Assembly: GCA_003952965.2 (NCBI GenBank)
Contig: CM025849.1
Location: 28,368,900 to 28,432,899 of the forward strand
DNA length: 64,000 nucleotides
Origin: Morella rubra
Taxonomy: Eukaryota; Streptophyta; Magnoliopsida; Fagales; Myricaceae
Direction: 5' to 3'
Part shown: positions 23,571 through 36,569 of the stretch, one piece after another
Numbering within the stretch: position 1 is the stretch's first letter
How the letters are laid out: each line of letters begins with the position of its first letter
Notes under the pieces: model-generated
What the model was told of the DNA's origin: nothing
Database searches by the model: none
The model's input: the letters and a program-made list of their open reading frames with translations, nothing else
Made by a program: the position numbers and the translations under genes

Positions 23571-26500
23571 TTACCTTTCTAGAACACTAAGGTCGTTGAA
23601 AGGGACGGGTGGTTCAGCACCAAGACTACCCTTTCCAAAATAATAAGAAAAACGGCTATAGAATTCATGTTCCAAACCCGGAGGAGCAATGCTATTAAAG
23701 AACTCTGAACCGTTATCCTCATATACTACACGCTCCCCCCACCTCTTGATCTCCACAACCCGATAAGTAGGGTTTGCTGTAGTGCATGTCGAGCTAGAAG
23801 CTCTTATGTCGCTCAATCGATCCAAATTATTCATGAACTGTTCCAAAAACCACTGAGCTGGTATATAAGCCCAAATTCCCATTTTGATCGAGGAGAATTC
23901 AGGAGCACAAAGATGTAGGGCTTTTACTGGAAGATCAATTATACAATTCCAAAACTTCCAAGTGAACTTGACAACGTTGGAATAGGAAGAATCAGCACCG
24001 TCCACCTTATAAGTACTCATCCAATCATTAGCACTCCTCATAGATCTGAGATCTTCGGTATTGAGCAGAATTTCTCCTCCAGGCGGATGCCAAATTACTT
24101 CATAATCAATAAACTGGCATACCCAATCCACTTCCTATTGTTGTCCAGATCTGGAAGACTTATATCCGAAATGCACTGCTTGTATTGTTGAACCCCTCTG
24201 GCATTCCATGACTTGTCAACAAAGAGCCATGCATTATCTTGGTACCAACATACTACTTGTTCCCTATAAAAGAAAGTCAAAACAAGATATTTTGTTTTTT
24301 CCCATTTCAATATTACCATGACATGCGGAAAGAGATAGTGACAGAGAAATAGAGAAGAGAGATTTTACCTCGCAGCTTCCGCTTCCCACTTCCACGTGGA
24401 GAATCTTGGATTCATTAGGAGAATAATAAGCCACATCACAACCTTTTCCACTAACACACCAAAATTCTGGACCATGGGGATCAATACTCTTCAGAAATGG
24501 ATCGGGGGATAATTTTGTTCCAGACAGTCTTAAGATCTTTATGCTCTTTGGCAATGGATTGGGGGATAACTGTGTTATACCAGTTCCAACTGCATAAAGC
24601 CCCTCTAGACGCTCCATGCTACTTAAGTCCGGCAATTTCTCAAGTTTGTAGCAACCCGATAATTCCAGAAATCTGAGAGCTGACAACCGACACATATCAC
24701 TCGGAAGGTTCGAAAGCTCTTTGCAGTCTTGGAAAGACAATCTGGAAAGACCAGATAAATTCGTAAATGATGGTAGTACTTCTCTTATGCCAGTGCCATT
24801 CAAATAAAGTAGTCCCAAAGATTGCATATTTCCCACAACATCGGGAAATTTTTCTAGACTTGAACAGCCAATAAGATCGAAAACTTCAAGTGACTCTAAG
24901 CTGATCACTTCTGGAAGTACTGCAAGATTTTCGCAATAACTAAGATGCAGTTCTTTAAGCCGTCTGAGAACTCCAATGGATGGGTGGACCTCAGTCAAAC
25001 TTTTGCAACATTCAAGATTTATCATCTCCAGATTTGGTGCTTCGGAAAAGTCCGGTGTTTTTATCAAGTGTTGTGAATCACTCAAGTTCAAGCGTTTCAA
25101 GCTGCCCAAACTCTGGTATAGATCAATAAATAGTTATTGACTAAAAAACACATTAACATTATAAAGAAAAGAAAAAAAGAGCAGAAAGAGGAACAATATA
25201 CATTCACATAGGTGAAAATCTTACTTTTTTTCCCTTCCACAAGTGTTCGATGCTGCTACTATGCATGTTGAGTACAACGAGTTTCTCCAAGTGGAAATCC
25301 ATAGGCAAAGATTTAAGAGGAAACCAAGACCATTCCAATTGGCGTAACTCTGTGGTTGGCATGGAATTTAAAGCATCTTCATGATCCCATTCAACAGTGG
25401 TTAATTGGCCAGGAGAAAACTTCTCTCTACCATTTATGCTGCCAATCTTGAGAATTTTCAGTTTCTTCATCTTTGAAAATGCTCTAACACTCAATCGTTC
25501 ATCAATTTCAATAGGCGAGTTTAGAATTATGCCTTCAACCGCATCAGTTCCCTGGTAATCAAAACTAATAGATTAGTTGGTGCATTGAAAATATTTGGCA
25601 ACTACGTAATTCAAAAGATCAATTGGAACAAAAATATAGTTCTGATATACTATTTATCCACTTACAGAATTATCTTTTAATACACGAAGGACATCTTCAT
25701 AACGCCACAACCTACTACGTTGACCAGGCTCATTTGGAGATTCACAGTCAACTATTTCTTGGGCCATTTTCTGTAGCGAATCGGGCATATTGATGAACCC
25801 CTCGGTTGAAATGTTTATGAGTGATCTCTCTACAAGAGCTTCAACATTGCTGAGTGGATTGAAACTCAAACCTTCTAGGACATCACGTATGTCATCAACC
25901 TTCTTTCCGTTAAAGAAACATGCCATGTGCAAAAATAATTCTCTCTGCATATCGTCAAGTCCGTCAAAACCAATTTGTAGTGCATTTAAAATTCGCTTGG
26001 GATTTTCTTGAAGTTGATCCCATGCACTTTGCCATGCATCTGTGGTTCTACCAAATAAGAATGACCCCAACACTTTAAGAGCTACGGGCAAGCCTTGAGC
26101 ATAACGCGTAAATTTTTTAGACAAATCCACATAGCTATTTTCTGGATGGGGTTTCTTAAAGGCTGACAAATTGAAGAGTTGTAAAGATTCATCATCATTT
26201 AGATGTTTGACTCGAGAGATAAGATTCACGTATCTTTTTAGCAAATGATAATATTTACTTGTGATAATGATTCTACTCCTCTACCAAACCAATCATGGCT
26301 CCTTGCCAATGCTTCTAGTTGTTCTTCTTTGTCCACATCATCGAGGACAATAATAACCCTTTTACTGCGTAGTCTGGTACTCATCATTCGCAGTCCCTCG
26401 CGATCATCCCTTATACTTAGTTCTTCTTCTAGGATCTTAGACAGAAGTTTCTTTTGTAAAGAAACTACACCAGAATTTATAGTTTGTTGTCTTATAGAAC

Positions 26501-28098
26501 CAATAAAGCAGCTTGCTTCAAACTTTTTGCAAACTTTGTCATAAATAACTTCAACCAAAGTTGTCTTGCCGATTCCACTCGTTCCAGTAATTCCTATGAA
26601 GTAGACATCATCAGATCCCCTATGAAGTAAGTTCATCGTTTCCTCCACACGAGAGTCCATTCCAACAAGATGAGGGTGAGTACTTATAAATCTAATATTC
26701 AACTCACCAGATATCTTGCTAGTAATTCTCTAACAGTAACTGCTTCGGACCTACAAAAAAAAGAAAAAAAAGAAGAAGAAGAGAAAACAAATGTTTAGCA
26801 ATGTACAAAAAGTTAGTTTCATTTAAGTAGAATAAATGGAGAAGCTTTTTAGCTCTTGTTATAGGAACATAAGTAAGGGCTGATTTGAATAGCAGATTAT
26901 AATAAGATCTCGTTTGGAATTATATATTTTCCTAAATCTATTAATCTTTAATGACTTGAAAACAAAAAAACAAAAAACATGGACCAACTAGGATTCCTCA
27001 TTTTCTGAATCAATTTATCTATATAATTTGGCTAAGGGTGCAAGTCGACGAATTTTGAAAATTCATAGGGTCAATATCACCAAATTGAAAGATAAGATTG
27101 GAAAGTATCAGTTCCTATAATTCAGGAGTGTAAAATGTATTTTATCCAAAAAAAAAAAAAAACTAAAAAACAGAAAGAGTGTGAACGGGAAGGGAGAGGG
27201 GGCCTCCCTCCATCCCGAACCCCTGACTATGCCTGGGCTTGGCGACGCAAACGGATCTAGAAAGCTCGGGTGAAAGTTGGGTTTTCTTAGTGTTTATATA
27301 TTAATTCAACCTTGCACTTTCCCGATAAGCATACAACAAAAAACGAAAAAGTTTCTCTCTGCTTTTGCTAAAATATTTAGTTAAATAATCTCGGTTTAAA
27401 ACTGTTTTACTCAATTTCTCCCTCCTTCCTAAAATATTTCATCCATTTCCAAGCAATAGATCAGTTTTCGTTCTTTTAAGCCTACCATGATTTCAACCTA
27501 GAACTTGCTCTTTTTCAGTCATCAAGATGCATAATGGATCCCTTTCTCTAGAAAATTGGTAAATTCTTTAAGAGAAAAATATATGTTACCTATCAGCTTC
27601 TAGATTCCATCCGGAGATACTGCCCACCTCTGTCAAAGCAGCCCTCCATGTTTGTATCGTCTTCATGCCAACTTTGGGGTCTTTTTCATGCTTAACAAAA
27701 GCTTTTGCAAAGGATCTCGTCTGCTCTCTTACGTCGGATGGATCCACGTTGTAGAAAACTGGAACAACGATGAGCCTCATTTCTTTCTTGCATCTCACAA
27801 TCTCTGCAAGCTCTATCAAACACCATTTAGAGAAAGCGTAGCTCTTTGAGATAACAACGATAACATACGTAGATTCTTGAATTGCCTTCAAGAGCCCTTC
27901 TGAAATATATTCTCCTTGTTTCAGTGTTTTGTCGTCCCGAAAAGTATGGATGCCTTTTTCTTTTAAAGCATGATATAGATGATCGGTAAACCTCTTTCGG
28001 GTGTCTGGGCCATGAAAACTGAGAAATACTTCATATTTCCCTTTAGGTGTTGAAGATGAACAAGACGGCGAGAGTGTCGGAGTGATCGTGGATGCCAT
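23571..28098 (-). pseudogene. TNL-B: TIR-NB-ARC-LRR gene, several frameshifts
   Basis: Exons (minus): TIR 28098-27590; NB-ARC 26750-25666; linker 25551-25225; LRR 25112-24369; C-JID-like 24263-23571. The TIR is intact (FLSFHGPDTR; SKWCLIELAEI with the catalytic Glu). NB-ARC has P-loop GTSGIGKTT, IIVLDDVD and a GLPVALKVLG variant. The MHD motif reads MPD (INMPDSLQKMAQ), a change in the residue that contacts ADP in this family. Compared with TNL-A, single bases are lost near 26726 (in the ELLARY stretch), near 26277 (RNBS-B) and near 24252 (start of exon 5), with another shift near 24105. The LRR exon is open and uses a normal GT donor. It is most likely a pseudogene; the intact TIR exon could still encode a short TIR protein, which is speculative. 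Confidence 0.8.
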
Positions 28099-28299
28099 CG
28101 GTGACTTCCCAGCTTGTTCTAGTCAGGGGCAAGGGATTTGAGGGCATCGGAAGAAGAGACAGGTTGGTGAATAGAAGAGAGAGGTTTGGTAGTCCAAATG
28201 GAGTGGCCATTAATAGAAAAAAACGGAAAGCACGTGGAGAGCATTTGTTTAATGAAAAAAGCCATCTTTTTGTTTTGGTATCAACCGGCCGACCCGAAA

Positions 28300-29406
28300 C
28301 CAATTATTTCCTCCTACTTCTTTAATTAATCTTTTGAGCGTAAGAAACTCTTGGCCGTTTTGTTTATGCTAACGGAATCAACTAAGGTACATTTGATAAG
28401 GGAGTGTTAATAAGCCCTCAATTCATTCCTGTGTTAGTTTCAACTTGTGCCTTTCTTCCTAAAACTGCTTCGACTTTTTAACATTTTACCTCTCTTTTCA
28501 GAAAGCTTTCAAGCAGGGAAGAACCATCACTCTTTGGCAGTTGTTGGGTGAGGCCCAAATGTTACATGCCACAACTTTTAGTCGAATTCTTTGGCAGTTT
28601 CTATGGTCGTCTCTCCGGATCTCACGCATTTTGTCTCTGATCTCTGTCTGCCCTGCATCAAAAATAATGGCTGCTGTGGAGAATTTTGAAGGGAATATCC
28701 CGCTCTCTGGTCTTCCTAATTTGGTTCTCTCCAGTGATAATCCCTGTATTCCTCCATAGGCTTATCCTAGAGCTTCTGTACTTGCTTAGAAAAAAAAATG
28801 ATATTCTTTTGTAGTGATTTCTTTTATAATTCCGTATAGCTCGTGCCATCGATGGCTAGAAAGGGCTTACCCACCTTGTGTCTACTCATCCGGTAGTGGG
28901 TGATTTTAGTAGCAATTGCCTTGCCCCTTCGGTAAGAAAATGACTTACGAAATATATAATATTTTTTTCTTAGAAAATAAAAAGAACTTCAAGTCCCATC
29001 AGCTTTTATTTATTAATTTTTACCCTCGCTAGGTAAGATGAGAAGGATGGGTGGGTTACCTCTTTGCTTTCAGGAGGGGCATAAGCAATTAGATATGCTG
29101 AGTAAAAACCTTCTTTTTCAATTAATGCGTTAGAATATAAATTATTTAAGTATCACGTTCGTTATAATAGTGAGTTTTTTTGTATTGCGTTTTGTAAAAA
29201 GGCACTTTTATATACAAATTAAAAATATATTGAGAAATAAAGATGTAGTCATTTGAGGTTTTTACTGTAGATGTAGATCTCTTCAAACCAAATCACCTTA
29301 AGTATTTTTTTTCTACCTTCCTCTTTTCTTTTATTTCAACATAGTTCAAAGTCTCTTTTGTTTATTGATTTTCTGTATCTCCATCACCGACTACTATTCA
29401 CTGCAG
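28300..29406. repeat. TNL-B upstream spacer, duplicated at 62281-63211
   Basis: Sequence from the 'tttggcagttgttggg' region through 'gctgctgtggagaattttga' and 'ggatgggtgggttacctc' matches 62.28-63.21 kb at high identity in the same orientation. Part of it (29.04-29.17 kb) also recurs at 31.56-31.68 kb. No gene is supported; the short plus-strand frame near 28.54-28.76 kb has no family resemblance. Confidence 0.75.
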
Positions 29407-30355
29407 CAATGGCGGAACGAGAGGGTAGCGAACCAGAGCGGTTGCTACCCATTATTCTGCCCAAAGTAAAATTTTAGATGTATTTTTTTTTTTTTTTCAT
29501 AAGTTGGCCTGGGCCCGACACCATTAGCCCAGGCCAACTAAAGTTTTATCCTGAGCGGGACTTAATTGACTAAGTGCAGAAGTTGTAGACTCTTTGTTAC
29601 TTCTTGTTTGAAGTTGCTTCTTTCTTTGTTTTACTATTGCTCTTTTGCTGCCGTGTTACTAAAAATGGTCTTTCTAGCAGAATTTGTTTTATTTGTTAGT
29701 GTTCCTTTCACTTGGTGCTCTAAATGAAAAAAATTGTTATTTTTTGGGGGCATTTGAAGCCATGGACATTGGAGAGCATGATCCCAACAAGAGTTAATTA
29801 AAACTTAAAACCTTCACCAATTTCAAGAGGTGAATCTTTGATGGGGAAAGATATACATTGGTATTTTGAAAGTCTAATAATTAGAGAGATTTGGACAGTA
29901 TTGGGATAATGGATTTGAATTTTATAATAATTAGAGGAGTTGTAAGTCATGTGTATTTAGCTGTTTTGTTTTGTTTTGTTTAGATAATAGATAAGTTTGT
30001 GATAAAAAAACCACGCAGCGTGAAGTCGTCTAATACTCCTAATATGGCTACTAATTCTAAAACTGATAGTAGTTCAAAAAGATCTCGCATTATGTTTAGT
30101 CCGAATGATATTGTTGCTAAAATTCAAGCCATTTTGCAACATTTTCAGAGGATGCAAAATCGTAGGATCTAATTGTCACCTCTCATTCGCAATACATAGC
30201 ATGGTACATGTATTTCAATATTTTTAATACTTTTAGTCCTTAATTTTCGACATTGCAACTCTAAGATAATTTTTTGCATTACAAAGGGAAATTTTTTTTA
30301 CTATTTCACCTTTAAAGTTCGACACTCTTAATTTTTAATCCTAGTTCCGTCACTA
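29407..30355 (+). mobile_element. hAT-family DNA transposon, internally deleted
   Basis: The left end caatggcggaac and right end gttccgtcacta are imperfect inverted repeats. They are flanked by 8-bp target duplications, cactgcag (29399-29406) and cactgtag (30356-30363), the hAT signature. The copy at 63212 has the same insertion site and the undecayed left end cagtggcagaac. Inside is the start of a transposase frame (29987-30170) and then the right end, so most of the transposase is deleted and the element is non-autonomous. At 949 bp it is much shorter than an autonomous hAT. Confidence 0.8.
29987..30170 (+). pseudogene. hAT transposase N-terminal fragment
   Basis: The frame reads (I)DKFVIKKPRSVKSSN, then SSSKRSRIMFSPNDIV, and then stops. 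The initiator ATG of the 63.8 kb copy is ATA here. The Met-Asp-Lys-Phe start followed by a basic, Ser-rich stretch is typical of plant hAT (TTF-type zinc finger) transposases. No zinc finger or dimerisation domain remains. Confidence 0.55.
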
Positions 30356-30391
30356 CACTGTAGCCACAATCTCTGATCACTATCGACCCCA

Positions 30392-30507
30392 TCTTCGGCC
30401 ATCTTCAGGGGACCATTTGCTCCCTCTTCGGCCATCTTTAGGGGACTTTCTGTCCCGTCTCCGACCATCTTCAGGGGATCGTTCGCCCAGTCTTCAGCCA
30501 TCTTCAA
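30392..30507 (-). repeat. 33-bp tandem repeat, about 3.5 units
   Basis: Units start at 30392, 30425, 30458 and 30491 (partial). Each begins tcttcggccatcttcagggg or a close variant. On the minus strand the 33-bp period gives an 11-residue repeat (PLKMAEDGANG-like) inside a 73-codon frame. It lies just outside the hAT right end. Whether any protein is made is unknown. Confidence 0.7.
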
Positions 30508-30549
30508 GCATTGTTCATCAATGGATCTAGTATTCCGATCACCATTCAT

Positions 30550-33450
30550 TGGATCTTGTCTCTACCTCGACCCCGTTAAAATCTTATGCCACCGCCATGT
30601 GCAGTGGATCTTGTCTCTATTCTGACCCCATCGAATCTTGTGTCGCTACCTTATATAGCGAATTTTGTCTTTGCCCCGACCCTGATCAAATCTTGTGCCG
30701 TGAGTCTTGTTTGTGTCACAACTTTGCACCTCTATATGTCATCATTATCCTGTTTGCAAACTACTCAAGTTCATATCAATGATAATCATCTTGAATTTGA
30801 GGAAGGATGTTAGAATATAAATTGTCTAAATTCTAGGTAGATTAAAAATGTGAATTATTTATGCATTGCGTCTTATAAATTTATAGGCTTTTTTATATAC
30901 AAGTTAAAAATATATTAAAAAATAAAGATATAGCTTTTTGAATTTTTATTATAAATGTAAGTCTCTCCAGCGTTAATTATTTTCCCACTCTTCCTTCTTT
31001 TCTCTTAAAAAAAGTATTTTCCATGCCTATTATTGTTTCCGTCTTTATCTTCCTATTGCTTTTTGTCCTTACCTTTCTAAAGATGTTTTTTTTAACTTTT
31101 GCTTCGCTCTCAGAAAGCCTTCGTACAAAGCCACAGCTTTAGGTGACGTTAACGAGGAGAGAGATAAGGTCAAACATAAGGTTACGAGAGAGAGATCATC
31201 AAAGATAAGGTTAGAATTTTTTTCAGAAAATAACATTTTAATCTTTAAATTTTATCACTTTTTATTATTTAATCTTTAATTTCAAATTTTTTTTTAAATT
31301 TTAATCTTTATATTATTAATTTTAATAAAAAAATCTTTCTATCAGGACTTCATCTATTTTGTGCTCAATTAATATTTTATCACGTCATTTTCAATTCAAA
31401 GTATAAAAATAATATTTTAACTCTTTGTTTTTACCATTTTTCATTTTTTAGTCTTTAAATTTTAATTTTTAGCAAAAGAATCTTTCGATCAGGAGTCTAT
31501 CCGTTACCTTAACTAGTCAGGAGTCTATCCGTTTTCTTAACTGTTGTAAAGACTAATACGAATGGGTGGGTTACCTCATTACTTTCTCGAGGGCTGAAAG
31601 CAATTATATATGCTGAGAAAAAAAACCTTCCTTGTCACTTAATGCGTTAGAATATAAATTGTTTATGTCCACATTAGTTAAAAATGCGATTTCGGGCTAA
31701 ATATTTTGTTTAAAAAACAAAAGAGTATTTTATATGCCTATATTTTTTTTTGTTCTCTTTCTCTTCTTATTGCTTTTCGTGCTTATCTTTTTAAAACTGC
31801 TTTTTTATCCTTTTGTTTCTTTTTTTTAAGATGTGGTTGTTCCTAAAATTTTAGAGAGATTAAAATTTTAAGATATTAAATTTAGTAAAAAAAAAATAAA
31901 AAGTGAAGACAATTTTTAATATTTATTATAATAAAAAATAATAATTTAATAAAAAAATTATATTATAATTTTTTTATCATATTACAATTTTAAAAAATAT
32001 AAAATTTTAATATGCAAACGACCCTAAAAAACCTTCATCCAAAGCCACAGTGTTTGGCAACGTTAATGAGTCAATGAGTTATTGAGGAGAGAGATCAGGT
32101 CAGAGACAAGGATGTCTGAATCATATTGACGTTATTATAATTTCTTCATGTTCTTCGCTGTGAGGGTGTCTAGAAGAGAGAGGGGGGATTGCATACGGGC
32201 TGATCCAAAAACATATCTCATTAGCACTCCCCTAAAATTTTTCCTCACAAAAGTTTCACTCATATTTTAAAATTGATATTTTTATCTTTAACTTTCTCTT
32301 GTATTTGATAATGATATATTCATTTTGTAATTTTGAAAAACAATAAAAAATTTTCCTATGCACAACTCCTAAATCAACTTCTTTAAAATAAATATAAAAA
32401 ATTCAATCAAATCATTTATCTTTTTTTAAATAAATTAAACAATTAATCTTATTATTTTGAAAATTTGAAATGATAGTAGCCCATGATTTTCCTAATCACT
32501 CATTTCAACCTTATTTTATTTTGGTTTGGCAAGGACCCGTATACTGAATCCGATTACTATTGGATGTTTGAAATTTATGTTTTAGTTATATTCTCGCCCA
32601 TATTCATTAGGAGTTGGGGGGCCTCTCAAACTCGATCCAAAAGATATCTCTCTCTTTCTTAGAAATTTCGATAAAGAGTTTTTAGAACAACAGTAAAGTA
32701 CGCAACAGCCTTTCTAAACCCGAACATACGGGCTGATCCAAAAACATATCTCAAGCACTCCCCTAAAATGTTTCACTCATATTTTAAAATTGATGTAACA
32801 ACCTAGAAATGATAGTAGCCCATGATTTTCCTAATCACTCATTCAACTTGTCTATTTGGTTTTACACGAGCGGTTCCGTACCTACCTCTCTCTTTGCCGT
32901 TGATATCTATTCTCTACCATATTTATTGGCCCATTTTTTCTGTAAGTATATGTTAATTAGTTCTCTATTCATTCCTGGGTTAATTTCAACTTGTACCTCT
33001 CTTCCTAGGCCCGCCCTCCAGGCCGAATTCTCGACGGGACATAGGTCGGGCTCAGAGTTTTTAATGAACAACAGGACTAAAGAGACGCACATTACATGAC
33101 AATAGGCCTCGTGCACTTTAAATAACAGCCATGCCGTATACCCGAACCCAGAAAATTTAGAAAAAAAAAAAAGTTGAAATTTATGAATTGGCACAAATCA
33201 CATGACAAATCCCCAATACACTTCGCTAAAACGGATTCTCAACCGGCTATTTGCTAAGACAAATAAAAGAAATTATACTTTTAGTGTTTACTGTGCTCAA
33301 CCTCGAGATAGAAAATCGAACGATGGGAGGGCTGCGTCCAGAATATAAAGTCATGTTTGTACGACTCAATGGAATAGAGTTACCTAACATAACATGCAAA
33401 CAATGTGCGACAAACTAATGCTATAGCATTATGTGCATGGGAGTTGTATA
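30550..33450. other. AT-rich intergenic region with short duplicated pieces
   Basis: No gene is seen. There are fragments of TNL-spacer repeats: 31.56-31.68 kb matches 29.04-29.17 kb; 31.12-31.2 and 32.04-32.3 kb match 43.87-44.2 kb. A small local duplication (32.22-32.52 against 32.73-32.86 kb) shares 'gatagtagcccatgattttc'. The rest is homopolymer-rich. Confidence 0.5.
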
Positions 33451-33499
33451 ACCTATTGGCTATGCAAAGGGACCCGTGTGTTGTAAGGCTCCGACATTC

Positions 33500-35450
33500 T
33501 TTTGTACTGTGATTGATGTGTATGAAGTTTTGGGAAATTCCCCGTAGGTTGCTGTGTTGCTAAGCTGTGTGAGTTGGCTCTCCAAGTTGGCGTCTTTGGT
33601 ACTACACAAGACCGAAAATTTATTGCTGAATTTAGTTCTGTGACAACTTCGACATATGTCGAGTTCAACGAGATTGTCTGATTCGAAATTCGAAGGCATA
33701 GATTTAAAAGAAACCCAGACCATAAGGCGTAACATCTCTTTAGTCGGCATGAATTTAAAGCATCTCCATCCTATTCGACAGGACTTAATTAATATCACCC
33801 TTCTCACGTTGCAAATACTTCACCCTTATTTTAAAAAAAAAATATTTTCACCCTTGCTTATAAATAAAATGAGTCTAATTGTGAAAGCAAATGGAAGCAT
33901 TTATTGTTTTATAGTTCTTTCTTCTTCTAATTCTTCTTCATGAAATGAAATCAGGGAAACTTTTGTTGTAGCAGCTACGGCTTGCGTGGAATCAGTTAGG
34001 CAAGTGAAGAGATTTATTACCTTGCCACGTGGACATATAAATGATGTAGCTTGAACTTCTATTAAAAGGATGAATGGATGGCCGAGGGAAGGGATTTTTT
34101 TGTCGAATGTTAAAAATATAAAGTGTTAAATTTGAAGTTTGAAATTAAAAAACCAAAATGCAAAAAAAATATAAACTTAGGTACTAAAATGCTAAATTCT
34201 CCTCTTTTTATTTTTTTTTTTAACTTTTACCACCATTTTTCTTAGAAAGACAAAAAAAAAAAAAAAATCATCCTGTATATCTACGATCCACAGAGAACGT
34301 AAGGTACCACAGGGAATTATGTGGGCCCCATTCGTCCGAGCCTAAACAAGCATAGTGCAGAAGAAGTTTGCTGTGTTGTTTCTGTAGGCCTGCGCCTTGT
34401 TGCAAGTCGACTGAGAGGTTCCGGGCCTAATTGGAAAAGTTAAGATATGCAGGCCCACTGACCTGTTGCAGCCCACAAACAAAAGCTAAGAGGTGTAGGC
34501 CCGGTGAATATTTATGTTCGCCGGTAATATGGCACTTAATACCCAATATTTGATAATAAAAAAAATCGAAAGAAATAGTAATCGCCAGTCGTTTTTGACG
34601 GCAACAAGATTTCTCAAAATATGCAATAATAATACCGGTTAATTATCATTACAGTTATTGTGATATTAATTTTTAACAAACCAATTTTTAAAATACAATT
34701 TTGAATGAACATGTCATGTGATTTATTTTTTAGACATAAAGATCCTTTCTATCTACTAAAAATTAATTGACTAATGAAAGACCGACATAGAATCAAAGTC
34801 ATGATGTATATTATTAAGATTAGATAACTATTCTGGACTTCATCGACTTCTTAATAGACTAATATTTAATGAACAGAATAACCTAATATCTACGTAATAA
34901 ACTCTAGAGATACTCTATGGAAATATCTTGGTACCTGCCAAGAGATGGACATACATTAGACGTATCTGTTTTAAACCAGATAACGGCCTGTAAAGATCCA
35001 CAGTTGTGGAAGTCTAAAATCTGAGGATTAATGGGTTTAGAATATCATCAGGGACAACAATGTTACTAAATGGAAAGAGTAAATAGTTCCTAAAGCGATT
35101 TAATTGTCTCTTTTAAAATAAGAAACTAATTAATACTTTACACAAATTATTAAATGAGATCGTTTATAAGTTAATTTTTGATTTTTTAAAAAAATATTAG
35201 ACATTCTTTTACTGAGACTTATTTAAAAAAATTGAAATTCAAAAGCCTTTCTATTTTTGGGCCTGGAGCCGACACTGACCGAAACTAACTGTTACACTTT
35301 TAAGACCATGACAACTACCAATAAACTAGCACAGCCAGCCAGCAACAAACTACAGAAAACCAAGACTATAAGGGATGCAAGCGAAACGGTCAACCTAATG
35401 AAAATTCTAGGTGGGTGCAGCCAAAGTCGCCCATGGACGAGTATTTCACC
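33500..35450. repeat. long repeat unit, copy 1 (diverged)
   Basis: The unit is collinear with 45123-46910 and 48405-50060, through shared blocks such as 'gtgaaagcaaatggaagc', 'tgttgcagcccac' and 'catgacaactaccaataaac'. An unrelated stretch of about 250 bp (33.94-34.2 kb) is present only here. This copy is the most diverged and keeps a longer LRR-linker relic than the other two. Confidence 0.7.
33650..33807 (-). pseudogene. relic of a TNL LRR-linker exon
   Basis: The minus-strand frame contains FMPTKEMLRLMVWVSFKSM, then FESDNLVELDI. It aligns with exon 3 of the TNLs (SMPTKELRLMNWSGFPFKYL ... NLVELKM). Sequence on both sides is unrelated to a TNL. It is a stranded exon fragment carried inside a repeated unit. 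Confidence 0.7.
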
Positions 35451-36240
35451 CGTGTAAATATATTATATTTTACATTTCTTAATTATAGAGTCTTGATATT
35501 TTATACCTCAATTTATCGTTACATATACTAACTATTGATTTTGTGACGGAAAATGATTATTTAGCCCACAAAATGATAATTTTATCTTCATAAATTTTTT
35601 TACGGTAATTATTTATGAAGATAAAATTGTAATTTATACGTAAAAAAAAATCAATTTACAGAAAGTGCAAAGTATCTCAAATCATAATTAGTGAGTGTAA
35701 TATGATAAAAATAATAGTTGAAGGTATAAAATGTCAAGACCCCATAGTTGGAGGGTATAACAAAATGTATTTAATTATCCCTATAAATTACTTCTTTATT
35801 CCATGCACCGTTTTATTTGGAGTTGGACCAGGATCTTCGACAGACACATTTTTCCACTCCAATCGTTTGGTATTATCAACCTCAATTTTGCTGTCACACA
35901 TTTGATTTTATCGCCATTTTTTTAACTTTTTGTCACTTTATTTTAAATCTTCTACTTTGAAGCTTATTTTTCTGATTTTTTTTTGAGCAACCTCTGTTTG
36001 AGAGAGCTATACATGATCGTGACGCTACTGTTACAATTGTCTCTTGTCCTATATACGTATGGGGCATTCAATTTTCAACCCAAAATTATGAGGCCATTTA
36101 GTATGTTCTAAGTTGATTTCTCTAAGACTTCAATGCACAAAAAGGAATGTTTGAGTGCTGAAAAGCAAAGACTTAATTTTTCAATAGATCAGGATATCTG
36201 ATTGGTTAACAGCTGAGGATTAAGATTAACATGTCCTGAT
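35451..36240. other. unassigned AT-rich spacer
   Basis: No gene or clear repeat was recognised. Homology to the 3' flank of TNL-A (11.88-12.06 kb, 'gattagaactc(a/g)tggaagga') resumes at about 36265. Confidence 0.4.
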
Positions 36241-36569
36241 TCTAAAACACAGCGAGATCTTTTCTGATGATCCAGATTAGAACTCGTGGAAGGATAAACA
36301 TAGTAGAAACTGTAATAAAAGTGAAGCAATCCAATGAGTTACTGTTTACAATGAGTCAGAAAAGGGAAAACCTTGCAAGAATATCTGATCTAATCCTTTG
36401 CACCTGATCAGAGCATTCATTGCGAGAAATAGGAAGAAGCACATCTGCAAGATTTTGACGTAATAACATACTTAGCATTCATTCAACAGCAAAAGAAGAA
36501 TGAGATCACGTACTACTCGAAGCACACAGATATAAATGCATACCTGAAGGACGAGTGGGAAGCAGAGAG

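Noticed and set aside
32809..33194. Frames of ~95 codons on both strands
   Set aside because: They overlap each other and a spacer duplication, with no family resemblance.
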